Origin: Lawsonibacter sp.
GTDB lineage: Bacteria > Bacillota > Clostridia > Oscillospirales > Oscillospiraceae
Assembly: GCA_020025455.1 (NCBI GenBank)
Contig: JAHHSC010000049.1
Location: forward strand, 1-9,580
Direction: 5' to 3'
Length of the DNA stretch: 9,580 nucleotides
Part shown: positions 1-6,014 of the stretch, piece after piece
How the letters are laid out: every line of letters starts with the position of its first letter
Numbering within the stretch: the first letter of the stretch is position 1
Translations under genes and position numbers: made by a program
Notes under the pieces: generated by a model
Database searches by the model: none
Told to the model about the DNA's origin: nothing
The model's input: the letters and a program-made list of their open reading frames with translations, nothing else

Positions 1-123
1 AAGACCAGAATGGGTAAGATGGCCAAGGGTCCCGAGGAGGGTCACGCTATTGCCATGAAGAACCTGGAGGCTCTGCGTTCTGCTGGCAAGGCTCCTGCTC
101 CCAAGGCTACTGCCAACAAGTAA
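1..123 (+). CDS. C-terminal 40 codons of an unrecognised, probably highly expressed protein (partial)
   Basis: The frame is open from the first base to a TAA at 121-123 and the gene starts outside the window. The visible tail begins KTRMGKMAKGPEEG and ends in a Lys/Ala/Pro-rich stretch (GKAPAPKATANK) that looks like a flexible basic tail. Codon choice is strongly biased to GCT, GGT, CGT and AAG, unlike the GC-ending codons elsewhere in the window, which is typical of a very highly expressed gene. I do not recognise the family from this tail. No terminator lies between its stop and the next start 26 nt away, so the two genes are probably co-transcribed to the terminator at 648-689. Confidence 0.7.
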   Translation, partial: KTRMGKMAKGPEEGHAIAMKNLEALRSAGKAPAPKATANK

Positions 124-149
124 GTTCTACTTAGAAAGGAATCGTTATT

Positions 150-644
150 GTGAGAATTGAGCGTCTCCCGTGGGAGGCTGTTTCCGGCCAGATTTTCCAT
201 GCCCAAGAACCGAAACCCCGTAAAAAGTGGGTGCAGGTTGGCGGCTGGATCCTGTCTGTGGTCCTTATGATCTTTGGCGTGACGACAAAGTTCTGGGTCC
301 TCTCGATCCTTGGACTTCTGTATCTGCTGGCCCTGATCATGAAAAAGGAAATTGTGGTCACGAAACGTGGCGTTGAGACCTTTTACCAGATGTACATCAC
401 CACCCAGTACGAAATCTGGAATTGGAGCGAACTGGGCTACGTCCTGTATGAGGACCGGAACAAACCCGGTCTGACGGCTCTTCTATTCAACCGGGGCGAC
501 CGGGTGAAGCGGCTGTACTTCAAAAACGAGGATGCCGTGAAGATCGTCGAGATGGTGAAAGCGGATCATCCCAAGGTCCTCACCGGTGAGGCGGAAGATT
601 ACAGCAATACGGATATCAAGAGTAAAAGTAGAAAGAAATCCTGA
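150..644 (+). CDS. Small membrane protein: two-helix hairpin plus PH-like cytoplasmic domain (hypothetical)
   Basis: This 164-residue protein begins at GTG 150, chosen because GAAAGGA (134-140) sits 9 nt upstream. Two hydrophobic segments at about residues 28-44 and 48-64 are separated by a very short turn, giving a membrane hairpin with basic residues (PKPRKK) just before it. Residues about 67-138 alternate beta-like strands (EIVVTKRGVETFY, IWNWSELGYVLYE, ALLFNRGDRVKRLYF) and end in a helix (NEDAVKIVEMVKA). This layout matches bacterial PH-like domains that follow a two-helix anchor, as in YcxB-type and bPH families. The tail is charged and Lys/Ser-rich. Its partner and role are unknown; the PH-like fold is inferred from pattern, not from a search. 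It is the last gene before a strong terminator and seems to share a transcript with the gene upstream. Confidence 0.85.
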   Translation: MRIERLPWEAVSGQIFHAQEPKPRKKWVQVGGWILSVVLMIFGVTTKFWVLSILGLLYLLALIMKKEIVVTKRGVETFYQMYITTQYEIWNWSELGYVLYEDRNKPGLTALLFNRGDRVKRLYFKNEDAVKIVEMVKADHPKVLTGEAEDYSNTDIKSKSRKKS

Positions 645-647
645 TCC

Positions 648-689
648 AAAACAGGTCCCGAAGGAGTGATCCTTCGGGACCTGTTTTTT
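648..689 (+). terminator. Strong intrinsic terminator after the PH-like membrane protein gene
   Basis: The arms 651-665 (ACAGGTCCCGAAGGA) and 670-684 are perfect reverse complements around a GTGA loop, and flanking A/T pairs at 648-650 and 685-687 extend the stem. A run of six T (684-689) follows. The hairpin begins 4 nt after the stop codon at 642-644. On the opposite strand the stem is followed by four T, so it may also act as a weaker terminator in that direction. Confidence 0.93.
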
Positions 690-876
690 GACTGGGGCGG
701 GAAACGTAAGCCAGGCGTCGGAACGAAACGGGATGCCGGAGAAAATGCTGGCATAGCCATCCTGTCCGACGCAGCAAAGCATGGTCAGCAGGGGCCATAT
801 GTGTGTTCGGACCGTGCCCTCCTATGGAACGGTCCCGGATACGCAGCAAGGCGGCGATGCGGCAATCCAAAATACG
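690..876. other. Intergenic island with short hairpins, no convincing gene
   Basis: No open frame here has a ribosome site or a recognisable product; those that exist run through the terminator or into neighbouring genes. Read on the + strand there are three local hairpins: 733-738 with 749-754, 781-786 with 793-798, and 809-815 (GGACCGT) with 829-835 (ACGGTCC). The last has a 13-nt loop containing CCTCCT, complementary to Shine-Dalgarno sequence. A 12-nt element recurs with one mismatch at 769-780 (ACGCAGCAAAGC) and 841-852 (ACGCAGCAAGGC). The stretch is bounded by hairpins at 648-689 and 877-914. I found no clear promoter inside it, so whether it is transcribed is unknown. Confidence 0.4.
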
Positions 877-914
877 AACGGCCTGTCGTCTGGAGCTCCA
901 GACGACAGGCCGTT
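877..914 (-). terminator. Perfect 38-bp palindrome, probable terminator of the SLH/NAGPA gene
   Basis: Bases 877-895 (AACGGCCTGTCGTCTGGAG) are the exact reverse complement of 896-914, with GAGCTC at the centre. In RNA this folds into a long hairpin with a minimal loop. It lies 81 nt beyond the stop codon of the leftward gene at 996-3848. In the leftward direction the stem is followed by CGTATTTT, and rightwards by TTTCTAA, so the U-tracts are imperfect on both sides. A bidirectional terminator at a convergent gene junction is the simplest reading. Bases 915-995 hold only two weak hairpins (918-923 with 928-933, and 940-945 with 955-960). Confidence 0.65.
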
Positions 915-995
915 TCTAACCTTATAAAAGGTTTCGTTCAAAAAGTGCTTCCGGCTTTTTAGGGTCACGTCAATGGCTTACACACGCTCTGCACT

Positions 996-3848
996 TTACC
1001 GGACCAGGTTTAGGTAGTCGCTGGACACATAGCCCAGGGCGGCCTGGTTTTGATCGTTGAGGAAGAGAACACGGTACCAACCGGTCACTTGTTCCAAAAC
1101 AACAACGCGGGTCTCGTTTTTCAGAGTATCCACGGTGGAGTACTCCTTGCCGGGGCCGGACCGGACACGGAGGCCGGCCTTTGCGTCGTGGACCACACCG
1201 ATCTGGGTGGAAGGCTGACAGGTCACGGTGGTGCTGGCGGTCTGCCCACCGGCAGAGGCGGTGATGGTGACGGTGACCGGCTCTGTACCGGTGTGGAGGT
1301 TGGTCACGACGCCCTCGGGGGAGACGGCTGCGCTGGCGGGAGCACTGCTGGTCCAGACGAGCTGGGCATCAGCGGGCACGTGGCTGGCGGTCAAAGAGCC
1401 GGTCTCCCCGCTGCGGAGCTCCAGAGACAGGGGGCTGACGGCCATAGGACCGCTCTGGGGTGTGCTGGGGCGGTCGGGGTCTGTGGGAGCGGGGGGATTG
1501 ACCGGAGCAGGAGGATCGGTTGGCACATTGGAAATGGGGGTGTGCTCCATGACGTTGTGCAGGAGGGCCGCCGCAGCGGCGCGTGTCATATTGTCCCTGG
1601 GCATGACCTTACCGGCGGAACCGGACACCAGCTTCTGGGCCGTCAGAGTGGCGGCGGGCAGCTTGGCGTAGTCAGAAATCTGATCTTTGTCCGTAAAGAG
1701 ATCCAGTGCGCTCAGGCTGGCGTCTGGAATGGGCTTGCCCAGCAGGGGCATTGCCCGATACAGGATGCTGAACGCCTGCTCACGGGTGATCTTGTCACGG
1801 GGGAGGAAACGGCCGTCACCTGCACCGGCGGCCAGGCCAACGCTCTGGGCCCAGGACAGCGCGTTAAAGTAGTAGTCCTGTTTGGTGACGTCTGTGAAGG
1901 TGCAAGGGGCCTTGGGGGCGGGGGCGCCCATGGCGTTGTGGAGCATCACGATAAAGTCAGCGCGCTGAACGGTCAGATCGGGGCCAAACTGGGTGCCGTT
2001 GATCCCTTTGACGATGTGGTGCTGGTAGCAATACTCGACCGCGTCATAGGCCCAGTGCTCCGGGCCGACGTCCAAATGGACATTAACGGAAGAAAAGGGG
2101 ATGGTCTTAGTCTGGCCACCGACCACGGCGGTGATCGAGCCGCTGCCGGCCGCGCCGGAGGGGGTAAAGAGGCCGGTGGGGGACATGGTCCCGATGTCAC
2201 CCACCACGGACCAGGTTACCGGTGCGGTGTCGCGGAGGGCCAACCGATTCCAGTAGCTGCCCGAAACGCCCAGCTGAATGGGTTCGCCGGGTTTGCCGGA
2301 CAGTGCGGTGAGGGGGGCATGGGATTCACTCTGGGTGGTGTACACCTCCAGACTGGTGAGGGAATCGACCACATGGATCTGGAAGGAGCCCTCCAGCCCG
2401 GTGGAGGGGGAGTAGAGGCGGATGGTATCCGTGCCGGGGGTGCCCAGGGCGGTGTAAACGCCGTTCTGAATCAGACCCAGACCGCGCTCGGAGGAGTAGA
2501 GCACGTCGCTGGGGGCCTGGCCCAGGGGATTCATGGCATTGTCCAGCACACGGACGGAGGGGAGGTTCATGGAGGAGCCGGACAGCACAACGGAGCCATC
2601 CTCGGCGGCAATCAGCCGGGCGGGCCGTCCATCGCCTTTCTGATCGGTGACCAGAAGGAGGAACGTGGCGCAGCTGCGGGCCTTGCCGTCAGAGGGGCGG
2701 TTGATGATGGAGGTGCTGGACTGGCCGGGCAGACAGACGGAAATGGCGGTGGAGCCGCCGCCGTCCAGGTTTACGGCCCAATCACAGCCCTGAGCCAGCA
2801 GCTCCTCGGCCAGATCCAGCTGGCTGAGACCGGCAGAGTGGCCCTGCTGCCGCCCATCGACTGCGTAAAGAAACAGAGTTCCGTCCGGCTTTACGCCCAG
2901 TGCGGTGCGGGGTGCGCGGCCGTTCTTGGTGTAGGTCCAGCCGTCCGGGTTGGTGAGCGCGCCGTTCTGGATCATCACATCGCCAACCCCGCCCGCCCAC
3001 TGGGCGGCAGACAGCGCAGGGTCGCTGGCGGAGGTCTGCAAGGTGATCTGGTCCCCCACCTGGAAGGACTGGAACACGGTCGATTGACCGGCGCGGTCAT
3101 CACAGGTGAGAATATACTCATCGGGGCCGATCTGCATGGGCTGGTCGGAGGAAAGCACCTCCGTGACGTGCATGGACAGCTGGGCGTTGACCGTGAGCTT
3201 GGCGGAGGGGTCATCCAGCTTCATCCTTACGAACCAGCCGGGGGTGGTGGTCCGGGTGGACACGGTGGAGAAGTCGTAGTTCAGCAGATAGATGCCGCCG
3301 GTAGCGGTTCTGGCTTTGTTGAAGTGGCTGGGATTGAGCACGCTTCCGGTTCGGCTGTTGGTCAGGGACATGTCCACCTCGGGCCGGCCAGTGAGCGTGA
3401 CCTTGCCGTCGGTGATGAGCATGGCGTAGCTGGAAGCACTGAAAGCATGGGAGGACTTATAGACGCCGTTCTCCACCACAATGCCCAGCGGCACGCCGTT
3501 GGCGGTGGAAAAGAAGTCGGTGTTGATGGCCCCGAGCACCTGGTAGCCCAGAGACTGGGCGTTCTTCACCGCCTTATTTATGGTGGCAGCGCCATAGATG
3601 GTGCCGTCAGACTGGAGCAGGATGGGTTTCACGGCGCTGTCAGGAGCCAGCTCCAGGGAGAAACTCTCCACGCGCCGGGTTTCGTGCTCGGTGATGGTGT
3701 TATGGTAGACAAGACCGGGCAGCAGGGTTTGATCGGTCTTGAGCCGCTTGGCACCTGCGTCAGCATAGACGGTCGGAATGAGAAGCGCTGCGGACAGAAC
3801 AAGAGCCGCTGTTCGCCGCAGCAGAGAAGAAAATGTTGTCTTTTTCAT
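996..3848 (-). CDS. Secreted, SLH-anchored phosphodiester glycosidase (NAGPA) domain protein with Ig-like and SH3b domains
   Basis: This 950-residue protein starts at ATG 3848, with AAGGAG (plus-strand 3854-3859) 5 nt upstream. Residues 1-29 form a signal peptide (KK and RR, a hydrophobic core, VYA before the cut). Residues about 75-400 carry the NAGPA-type phosphodiester glycosidase domain (PF09992 family), with hallmarks NTDFF (109-113), RTALGV (314-319), YAVDGRQ (328-334) and NLDGGGSTA (360-368). Residues about 410-590 are beta-rich and Ig-like. Three SLH repeats follow at about 592-640, 649-700 and 713-767; the third is degenerate in its TRA motif region (MTRAAAAALLH). A Pro/Thr/Asp linker (775-798) leads to a Big_2-like domain (about 802-877) and an SH3b domain (about 881-948, with LRVRSGPG and GWYRV). 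The family cleaves sugar-1-phosphodiester bonds; here the target is probably a cell-surface or host glycan, but the substrate cannot be read from sequence. SLH repeats imply non-covalent attachment to secondary wall polymer. It has its own promoter and is monocistronic. Confidence 0.93.
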   Translation of the reverse strand: MKKTTFSSLLRRTAALVLSAALLIPTVYADAGAKRLKTDQTLLPGLVYHNTITEHETRRVESFSLELAPDSAVKPILLQSDGTIYGAATINKAVKNAQSLGYQVLGAINTDFFSTANGVPLGIVVENGVYKSSHAFSASSYAMLITDGKVTLTGRPEVDMSLTNSRTGSVLNPSHFNKARTATGGIYLLNYDFSTVSTRTTTPGWFVRMKLDDPSAKLTVNAQLSMHVTEVLSSDQPMQIGPDEYILTCDDRAGQSTVFQSFQVGDQITLQTSASDPALSAAQWAGGVGDVMIQNGALTNPDGWTYTKNGRAPRTALGVKPDGTLFLYAVDGRQQGHSAGLSQLDLAEELLAQGCDWAVNLDGGGSTAISVCLPGQSSTSIINRPSDGKARSCATFLLLVTDQKGDGRPARLIAAEDGSVVLSGSSMNLPSVRVLDNAMNPLGQAPSDVLYSSERGLGLIQNGVYTALGTPGTDTIRLYSPSTGLEGSFQIHVVDSLTSLEVYTTQSESHAPLTALSGKPGEPIQLGVSGSYWNRLALRDTAPVTWSVVGDIGTMSPTGLFTPSGAAGSGSITAVVGGQTKTIPFSSVNVHLDVGPEHWAYDAVEYCYQHHIVKGINGTQFGPDLTVQRADFIVMLHNAMGAPAPKAPCTFTDVTKQDYYFNALSWAQSVGLAAGAGDGRFLPRDKITREQAFSILYRAMPLLGKPIPDASLSALDLFTDKDQISDYAKLPAATLTAQKLVSGSAGKVMPRDNMTRAAAAALLHNVMEHTPISNVPTDPPAPVNPPAPTDPDRPSTPQSGPMAVSPLSLELRSGETGSLTASHVPADAQLVWTSSAPASAAVSPEGVVTNLHTGTEPVTVTITASAGGQTASTTVTCQPSTQIGVVHDAKAGLRVRSGPGKEYSTVDTLKNETRVVVLEQVTGWYRVLFLNDQNQAALGYVSSDYLNLVR

Positions 3849-3882
3849 GGGTGCTCCTTTTTACAATGTAGGCCGTAAGGAA

Positions 3883-3918
3883 TGAACCCATTATAGCAGA
3901 GAGAGAAGGGCGATTCAA
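3883..3918 (-). promoter_or_regulatory. Sigma-A promoter of the SLH/NAGPA gene
   Basis: On the minus strand, a -35 box TTGAAT (plus 3913-3918) and a perfect -10 box TATAAT (plus 3890-3895) are separated by 17 bp. The predicted start of transcription is near 3883, giving a leader of about 34 nt before the ATG. No operator-like dyad was noticed around it. Confidence 0.85.
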
Positions 3919-4028
3919 TGGAAAAAGATGAACGAGCCCCCTGTATTTATGGTCGGTGCGTCTGGTCGGATGGGCCAAGACGAGGCAAGCAGAAGCAGCC
4001 TATGCCGGTATCGCACACGAGAGAAGCG
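3919..4028. other. Intergenic stretch between the rubrerythrin terminator and the SLH/NAGPA promoter
   Basis: About 110 bp without a supported gene. A weak hairpin can be drawn at 3961-3967 with 3973-3980 (one bulge), and a 4-bp stem AGGC/GCCT lies just to its right; GTGCG near 3956 could pair with CGCAC near 4011 to enclose both. The pairings are short and may be chance. I see no promoter or riboswitch class I can name. Confidence 0.35.
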
Positions 4029-4070
4029 CAAAAAATAAACGGAGGAACCGGTCTCCCGGTTCCTCCGTTT
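4029..4070 (-). terminator. Intrinsic terminator of the perR-rubrerythrin operon
   Basis: On the minus strand a 15-bp perfect stem is formed by plus-strand arms 4037-4051 (AAACGGAGGAACCGG) and 4056-4070 around a 4-nt loop. It is followed by TTTATTTTTT as the transcript would read leftwards. It begins 11 nt past the rubrerythrin stop codon. Confidence 0.93.
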
Positions 4071-4081
4071 CAGGCGGTTTC

Positions 4082-4624
4082 TTAGCCGAAGTAACGCTTC
4101 AGCAGGCCCTCAAAAGCCTTGCCGTGGCGGGCCTCGTCACGGGCCATCTCGTGGACGGTGTCGTGGATGGCGTCCAGACCCAGCTCCTTGGCCTTCTTAG
4201 CCAGCTCGAACTTGCCCATGGTAGCGCCGTTCTCAGCATCGACACGCATCTCCAGGTTCTTCTTGGTGGAGTCGGTGACGACCTCGCCCAGCAGCTCAGC
4301 AAACTTAGCAGCGTGCTCAGCCTCCTCCAGGCCGGCCTTCTCCCAGTACATACCGATCTCGGGGTAACCCTCGCGGTGGGCCACACGGGCCATGGCCAGG
4401 TACATACCGACCTCGGTGCACTCGCCCTGGAAGTTCTCGCGCAGACCCTTCAGGATCTCCTCGTCAACACCCTTGGCGACACCGACAACGTGCTCAGCGG
4501 CCCAGGTCTTTTCACCGGACTGCTCCTTGAACTTCTCAGCAGGGGCCTTGCAGATGGGGCAGAACTCGGGGGCAGTGTCACCCTCGTGGATATAACCGCA
4601 GACCGTACAAACAAATTTCTTCAT
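4082..4624 (-). CDS. rbr: Reverse rubrerythrin (rubredoxin domain first, then diiron ferritin-like domain)
   Basis: This 180-residue protein is a cytoplasmic non-haem diiron peroxidase of anaerobes, which reduces hydrogen peroxide (and in some species oxygen) to water with electrons passed through its rubredoxin centre. The rubredoxin domain is N-terminal: C6-x2-C9 and C22-x2-C25 bind one iron. In classical rubrerythrins it is C-terminal, so this is the reverse type. A four-helix ferritin-like domain spans about 57-180, with diiron motifs E101-A-E-H104 and E164-A-R-H167 plus acidic residues at E68/E71 and near E131. Length is normal for the class. The ATG (4624-4622) overlaps the perR stop as ATGA, and its ribosome site AGGAGGA (plus 4631-4637) lies inside perR, so translation is likely coupled. 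Known clostridial reverse rubrerythrins are PerR-repressed, which fits the gene pair. Confidence 0.95.
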   Translation of the reverse strand: MKKFVCTVCGYIHEGDTAPEFCPICKAPAEKFKEQSGEKTWAAEHVVGVAKGVDEEILKGLRENFQGECTEVGMYLAMARVAHREGYPEIGMYWEKAGLEEAEHAAKFAELLGEVVTDSTKKNLEMRVDAENGATMGKFELAKKAKELGLDAIHDTVHEMARDEARHGKAFEGLLKRYFG

Positions 4625-5034
4625 GCTAATTCCTCCTCAATAATGTTGGTTTGATTTTTTAAACAGGTTTTGCAGGTTCCGTAGAAAATAAGCTCATGCC
4701 GGATGACGGAATAACCATACTGCTGACTTACCGTCTGGTCCAGCTCCAGGTGGGGTGTGATTTCAGGAAGGTCAATGACCGCGCTGCACTCGTTGCATAC
4801 AAAGTGACTGTGCGGCAGGGTGTTGCCGTCAAAACGCTCTTGCCCATTGACGACACCGACGCTCTTGATCTCGCCTCGCTCCTGGAAAAAGGTCAGGTTG
4901 CGATACACCGTGCCCAGACTGAGGTCTGGATGATGAGGCTTCAGAGTCTGGTAAATCCATTCAGCCGAAGGGTGGCAGTCGGTGCTCCGGATTGCATCCA
5001 GGATGGCGGCCCGCTTCTTGCTATTACGGATCAC
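4621..5034 (-). CDS. perR: PerR-type peroxide-sensing repressor (Fur family)
   Basis: The 137-residue protein has an N-terminal winged helix (about 1-72, with LSLGTVYRNL as recognition helix) and a C-terminal metal/dimerisation domain. Counting from the GTG at 5034, candidate regulatory-metal ligands are H21, D69, H75, H77 and D88. Their spacing is identical to H37, D85, H91, H93 and D104 of Bacillus subtilis PerR. D88 matters because PerR has Asp there, where Fur proteins usually have Glu. C80-x2-C83 and C121-x2-C124 form the structural zinc site. The frame is open further upstream to another GTG at 5043, but that codon overlaps the ribosome site; AAGGAG (plus 5043-5048) is 8 nt from the GTG at 5034, which I therefore choose. 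PerR represses peroxide-defence genes until metal-catalysed oxidation of its histidines releases DNA. Here it leads a two-gene operon with reverse rubrerythrin and probably controls itself, though I could not find a convincing PerR box. Confidence 0.9.
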   Translation of the reverse strand: MIRNSKKRAAILDAIRSTDCHPSAEWIYQTLKPHHPDLSLGTVYRNLTFFQERGEIKSVGVVNGQERFDGNTLPHSHFVCNECSAVIDLPEITPHLELDQTVSQQYGYSVIRHELIFYGTCKTCLKNQTNIIEEELA

Positions 5035-5042
5035 GTGGTTCA

Positions 5043-5048
5043 CTCCTT
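5043..5048 (-). promoter_or_regulatory. Ribosome binding site that fixes the perR start
   Basis: AAGGAG on the minus strand lies 8 nt before the GTG at 5034. It overlaps the alternative GTG at 5043, which leaves no spacing for that codon. The shorter protein is therefore the likelier product. Confidence 0.75.
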
Positions 5049-5070
5049 AACGATATTAGTTCTTATTTAC

Positions 5071-5106
5071 AATACGGATCATACCATATCTTTCTCCGTT
5101 TGTAAA
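5071..5106 (-). promoter_or_regulatory. Sigma-A promoter of the perR-rubrerythrin operon
   Basis: On the minus strand a -35 box TTTACA (plus 5101-5106) and a -10 box TATGAT (plus 5078-5083) are separated by 17 bp. Transcription should begin near 5071, leaving about 37 nt of AT-rich leader (5035-5071), where a repressor site might be expected. No good match to the 15-bp PerR inverted repeat is present. The -35 box is only about 10 bp from the T-run of the exoA terminator. Confidence 0.82.
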
Positions 5107-5116
5107 GGGGTTATGC

Positions 5117-5154
5117 AAAAAAAATTGGAGTCTTTTTCAGACTCCAATTTTTTT
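5117..5154 (-). terminator. Intrinsic terminator of exoA, overlapping its stop codon
   Basis: Plus-strand arms 5118-5133 and 5139-5154 form a 16-bp stem (core TTGGAGTCT/AGACTCCAA) with a 5-nt loop. Eight A at 5117-5124 and seven T at 5148-5154 give a U-run in either direction, so it may act on both strands. The exoA stop TAA (5155-5153) shares two bases with the stem. Confidence 0.92.
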
Positions 5155-5908
5155 AGAATTCCAGCTCCAGAAGAACGGGGCAGTGATCGCTGCCCTCCAC
5201 GGAGGAGAGAATCTCGGCGCGTTTGATGTTGTCACGCAGGCGGTCGGACACCAGGAAGTAGTCGATGCGCCAGCCTGCGTTGTTCTGCCTGGCATGGAAC
5301 CGGTAGGACCACCAGGAGTAAGCCCCCACCGCAGTGGGGTGGAGGGAACGGAAGGTGTCGGTGAAGCCGGCCTCCAGCAGGCGGGTGAATTTCTCACGCT
5401 CCTGATCGGAGAAGCCCGCGTTCATCCGGTTGGCTTTTGGGTTTTTCAGGTCGATCTCCTGATGGGCCACATTCATGTCGCCGCAGACCACCACGGGCTT
5501 TTTCTGGTCCAGCGCCTGAAGGTAGGCCCGGAAGGCATCGTCCCAGGCCATACGGTAATCAAGCCGCTTGAGTCCGTCCTGGGCGTTGGGCGTGTAGACG
5601 GTGACCAGGTAAAAGTCGGGGTACTCCAGCGTGATGGCGCGGCCCTCCCCCACATGAGCGGGGTCATCAATGTCGTAGTTGACGGACAGGGGTTCCTCCT
5701 TGGCGAAGATGGCGGTGCCGGAGTAGCCCTTTTTTTCGGCGGAGTTCCAGTACGCCCAGTAGCTGCCCAGATCAAAGTCGGCCTGACCGGGCTGCATTTT
5801 CGTCTCCTGCAAGCAGCAGAAGTCGGGGGACTCGGCCTGTAAAAAGTCAAAGAAGCCCTTCTTGGCGCAGGCGCGCAGACCGTTTACGTTCCAGGAAATA
5901 TAGTTCAT
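5153..5908 (-). CDS. exoA: Exodeoxyribonuclease III / AP endonuclease (ExoIII family)
   Basis: This 251-residue enzyme cuts DNA 5' of abasic sites and removes blocked 3' ends in base-excision repair, using Mg2+. Family landmarks are in order: N7 in WNVNG, E35 in LQETK (metal), Y105 in TVYTPN, D144 and N146 in GDMNVAH, R214-I-D216-Y, and the catalytic pair D241-H242 in GSDHCP. Length matches bacterial ExoIII/ExoA. The start is the ATG at 5908, 9 nt after AAGGAGG (plus 5918-5924); the frame stays open another 16 codons upstream, but those lack a ribosome site and conserved sequence and overlap the leader. It is monocistronic, with its own promoter and terminator, and it sits beside the PerR/rubrerythrin operon, so it may serve repair of oxidative damage. 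No PerR control is visible. Confidence 0.95.
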   Translation of the reverse strand: MNYISWNVNGLRACAKKGFFDFLQAESPDFCCLQETKMQPGQADFDLGSYWAYWNSAEKKGYSGTAIFAKEEPLSVNYDIDDPAHVGEGRAITLEYPDFYLVTVYTPNAQDGLKRLDYRMAWDDAFRAYLQALDQKKPVVVCGDMNVAHQEIDLKNPKANRMNAGFSDQEREKFTRLLEAGFTDTFRSLHPTAVGAYSWWSYRFHARQNNAGWRIDYFLVSDRLRDNIKRAEILSSVEGSDHCPVLLELEF

Positions 5909-5939
5909 AGGGGTAAGCCTCCTTATGACGTTCGATTGT

Positions 5940-5975
5940 GTGGCACATTTTAGCACAGGGCGGCCTTAATTTCAA
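5940..5975 (-). promoter_or_regulatory. Sigma-A promoter of exoA
   Basis: On the minus strand a -35 box TTGAAA (plus 5970-5975) and a -10 box TAAAAT (plus 5947-5952) are 17 bp apart. The predicted start is near 5940, with a leader of about 30 nt that contains the AAGGAGG site. It is divergent from the smc promoter. Confidence 0.83.
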
Positions 5976-6014
5976 GAATCTTGACGCGATGTGCGGTATT
6001 TAAGCAAGTATACA

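Noticed and set aside
483..962. Overlapping frames on both strands across the 690-876 island (minus 483-782 and 616-870, plus 666-962)
   Set aside because: Each crosses the terminator at 648-689 or begins in its loop, and none has a ribosome site or a recognisable product. They are compatible with chance in GC-rich sequence.
1050..3878. A 942-codon open frame on the + strand, antisense to the SLH/NAGPA gene
   Set aside because: It is a shadow of GC-rich codon use in the real gene. Its product is Gly/Val/His-rich with no domain logic, it has no ribosome site, and it runs over the promoter of the real gene. The minus-strand frame has a signal peptide, five recognisable domain types, a ribosome site and a promoter.
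3956..4654. A 232-codon + strand frame across the rubrerythrin gene
   Set aside because: It passes through the operon terminator and lies antisense to a clear reverse rubrerythrin with all metal ligands. It has no ribosome site.
4621..5034. Calling the regulator Fur or Zur instead of PerR
   Set aside because: The Asp at position 88, the spacing of the five metal ligands and the operon with reverse rubrerythrin favour PerR. This rests on recalled family knowledge and would be settled by a tree of Fur-family proteins.
5909..5956. Longer N-terminus for the ExoIII-family enzyme
   Set aside because: The extra 16 codons show no family similarity and overlap the leader and the ribosome site of the ATG at 5908, which has correct spacing and matches the usual start of the family.
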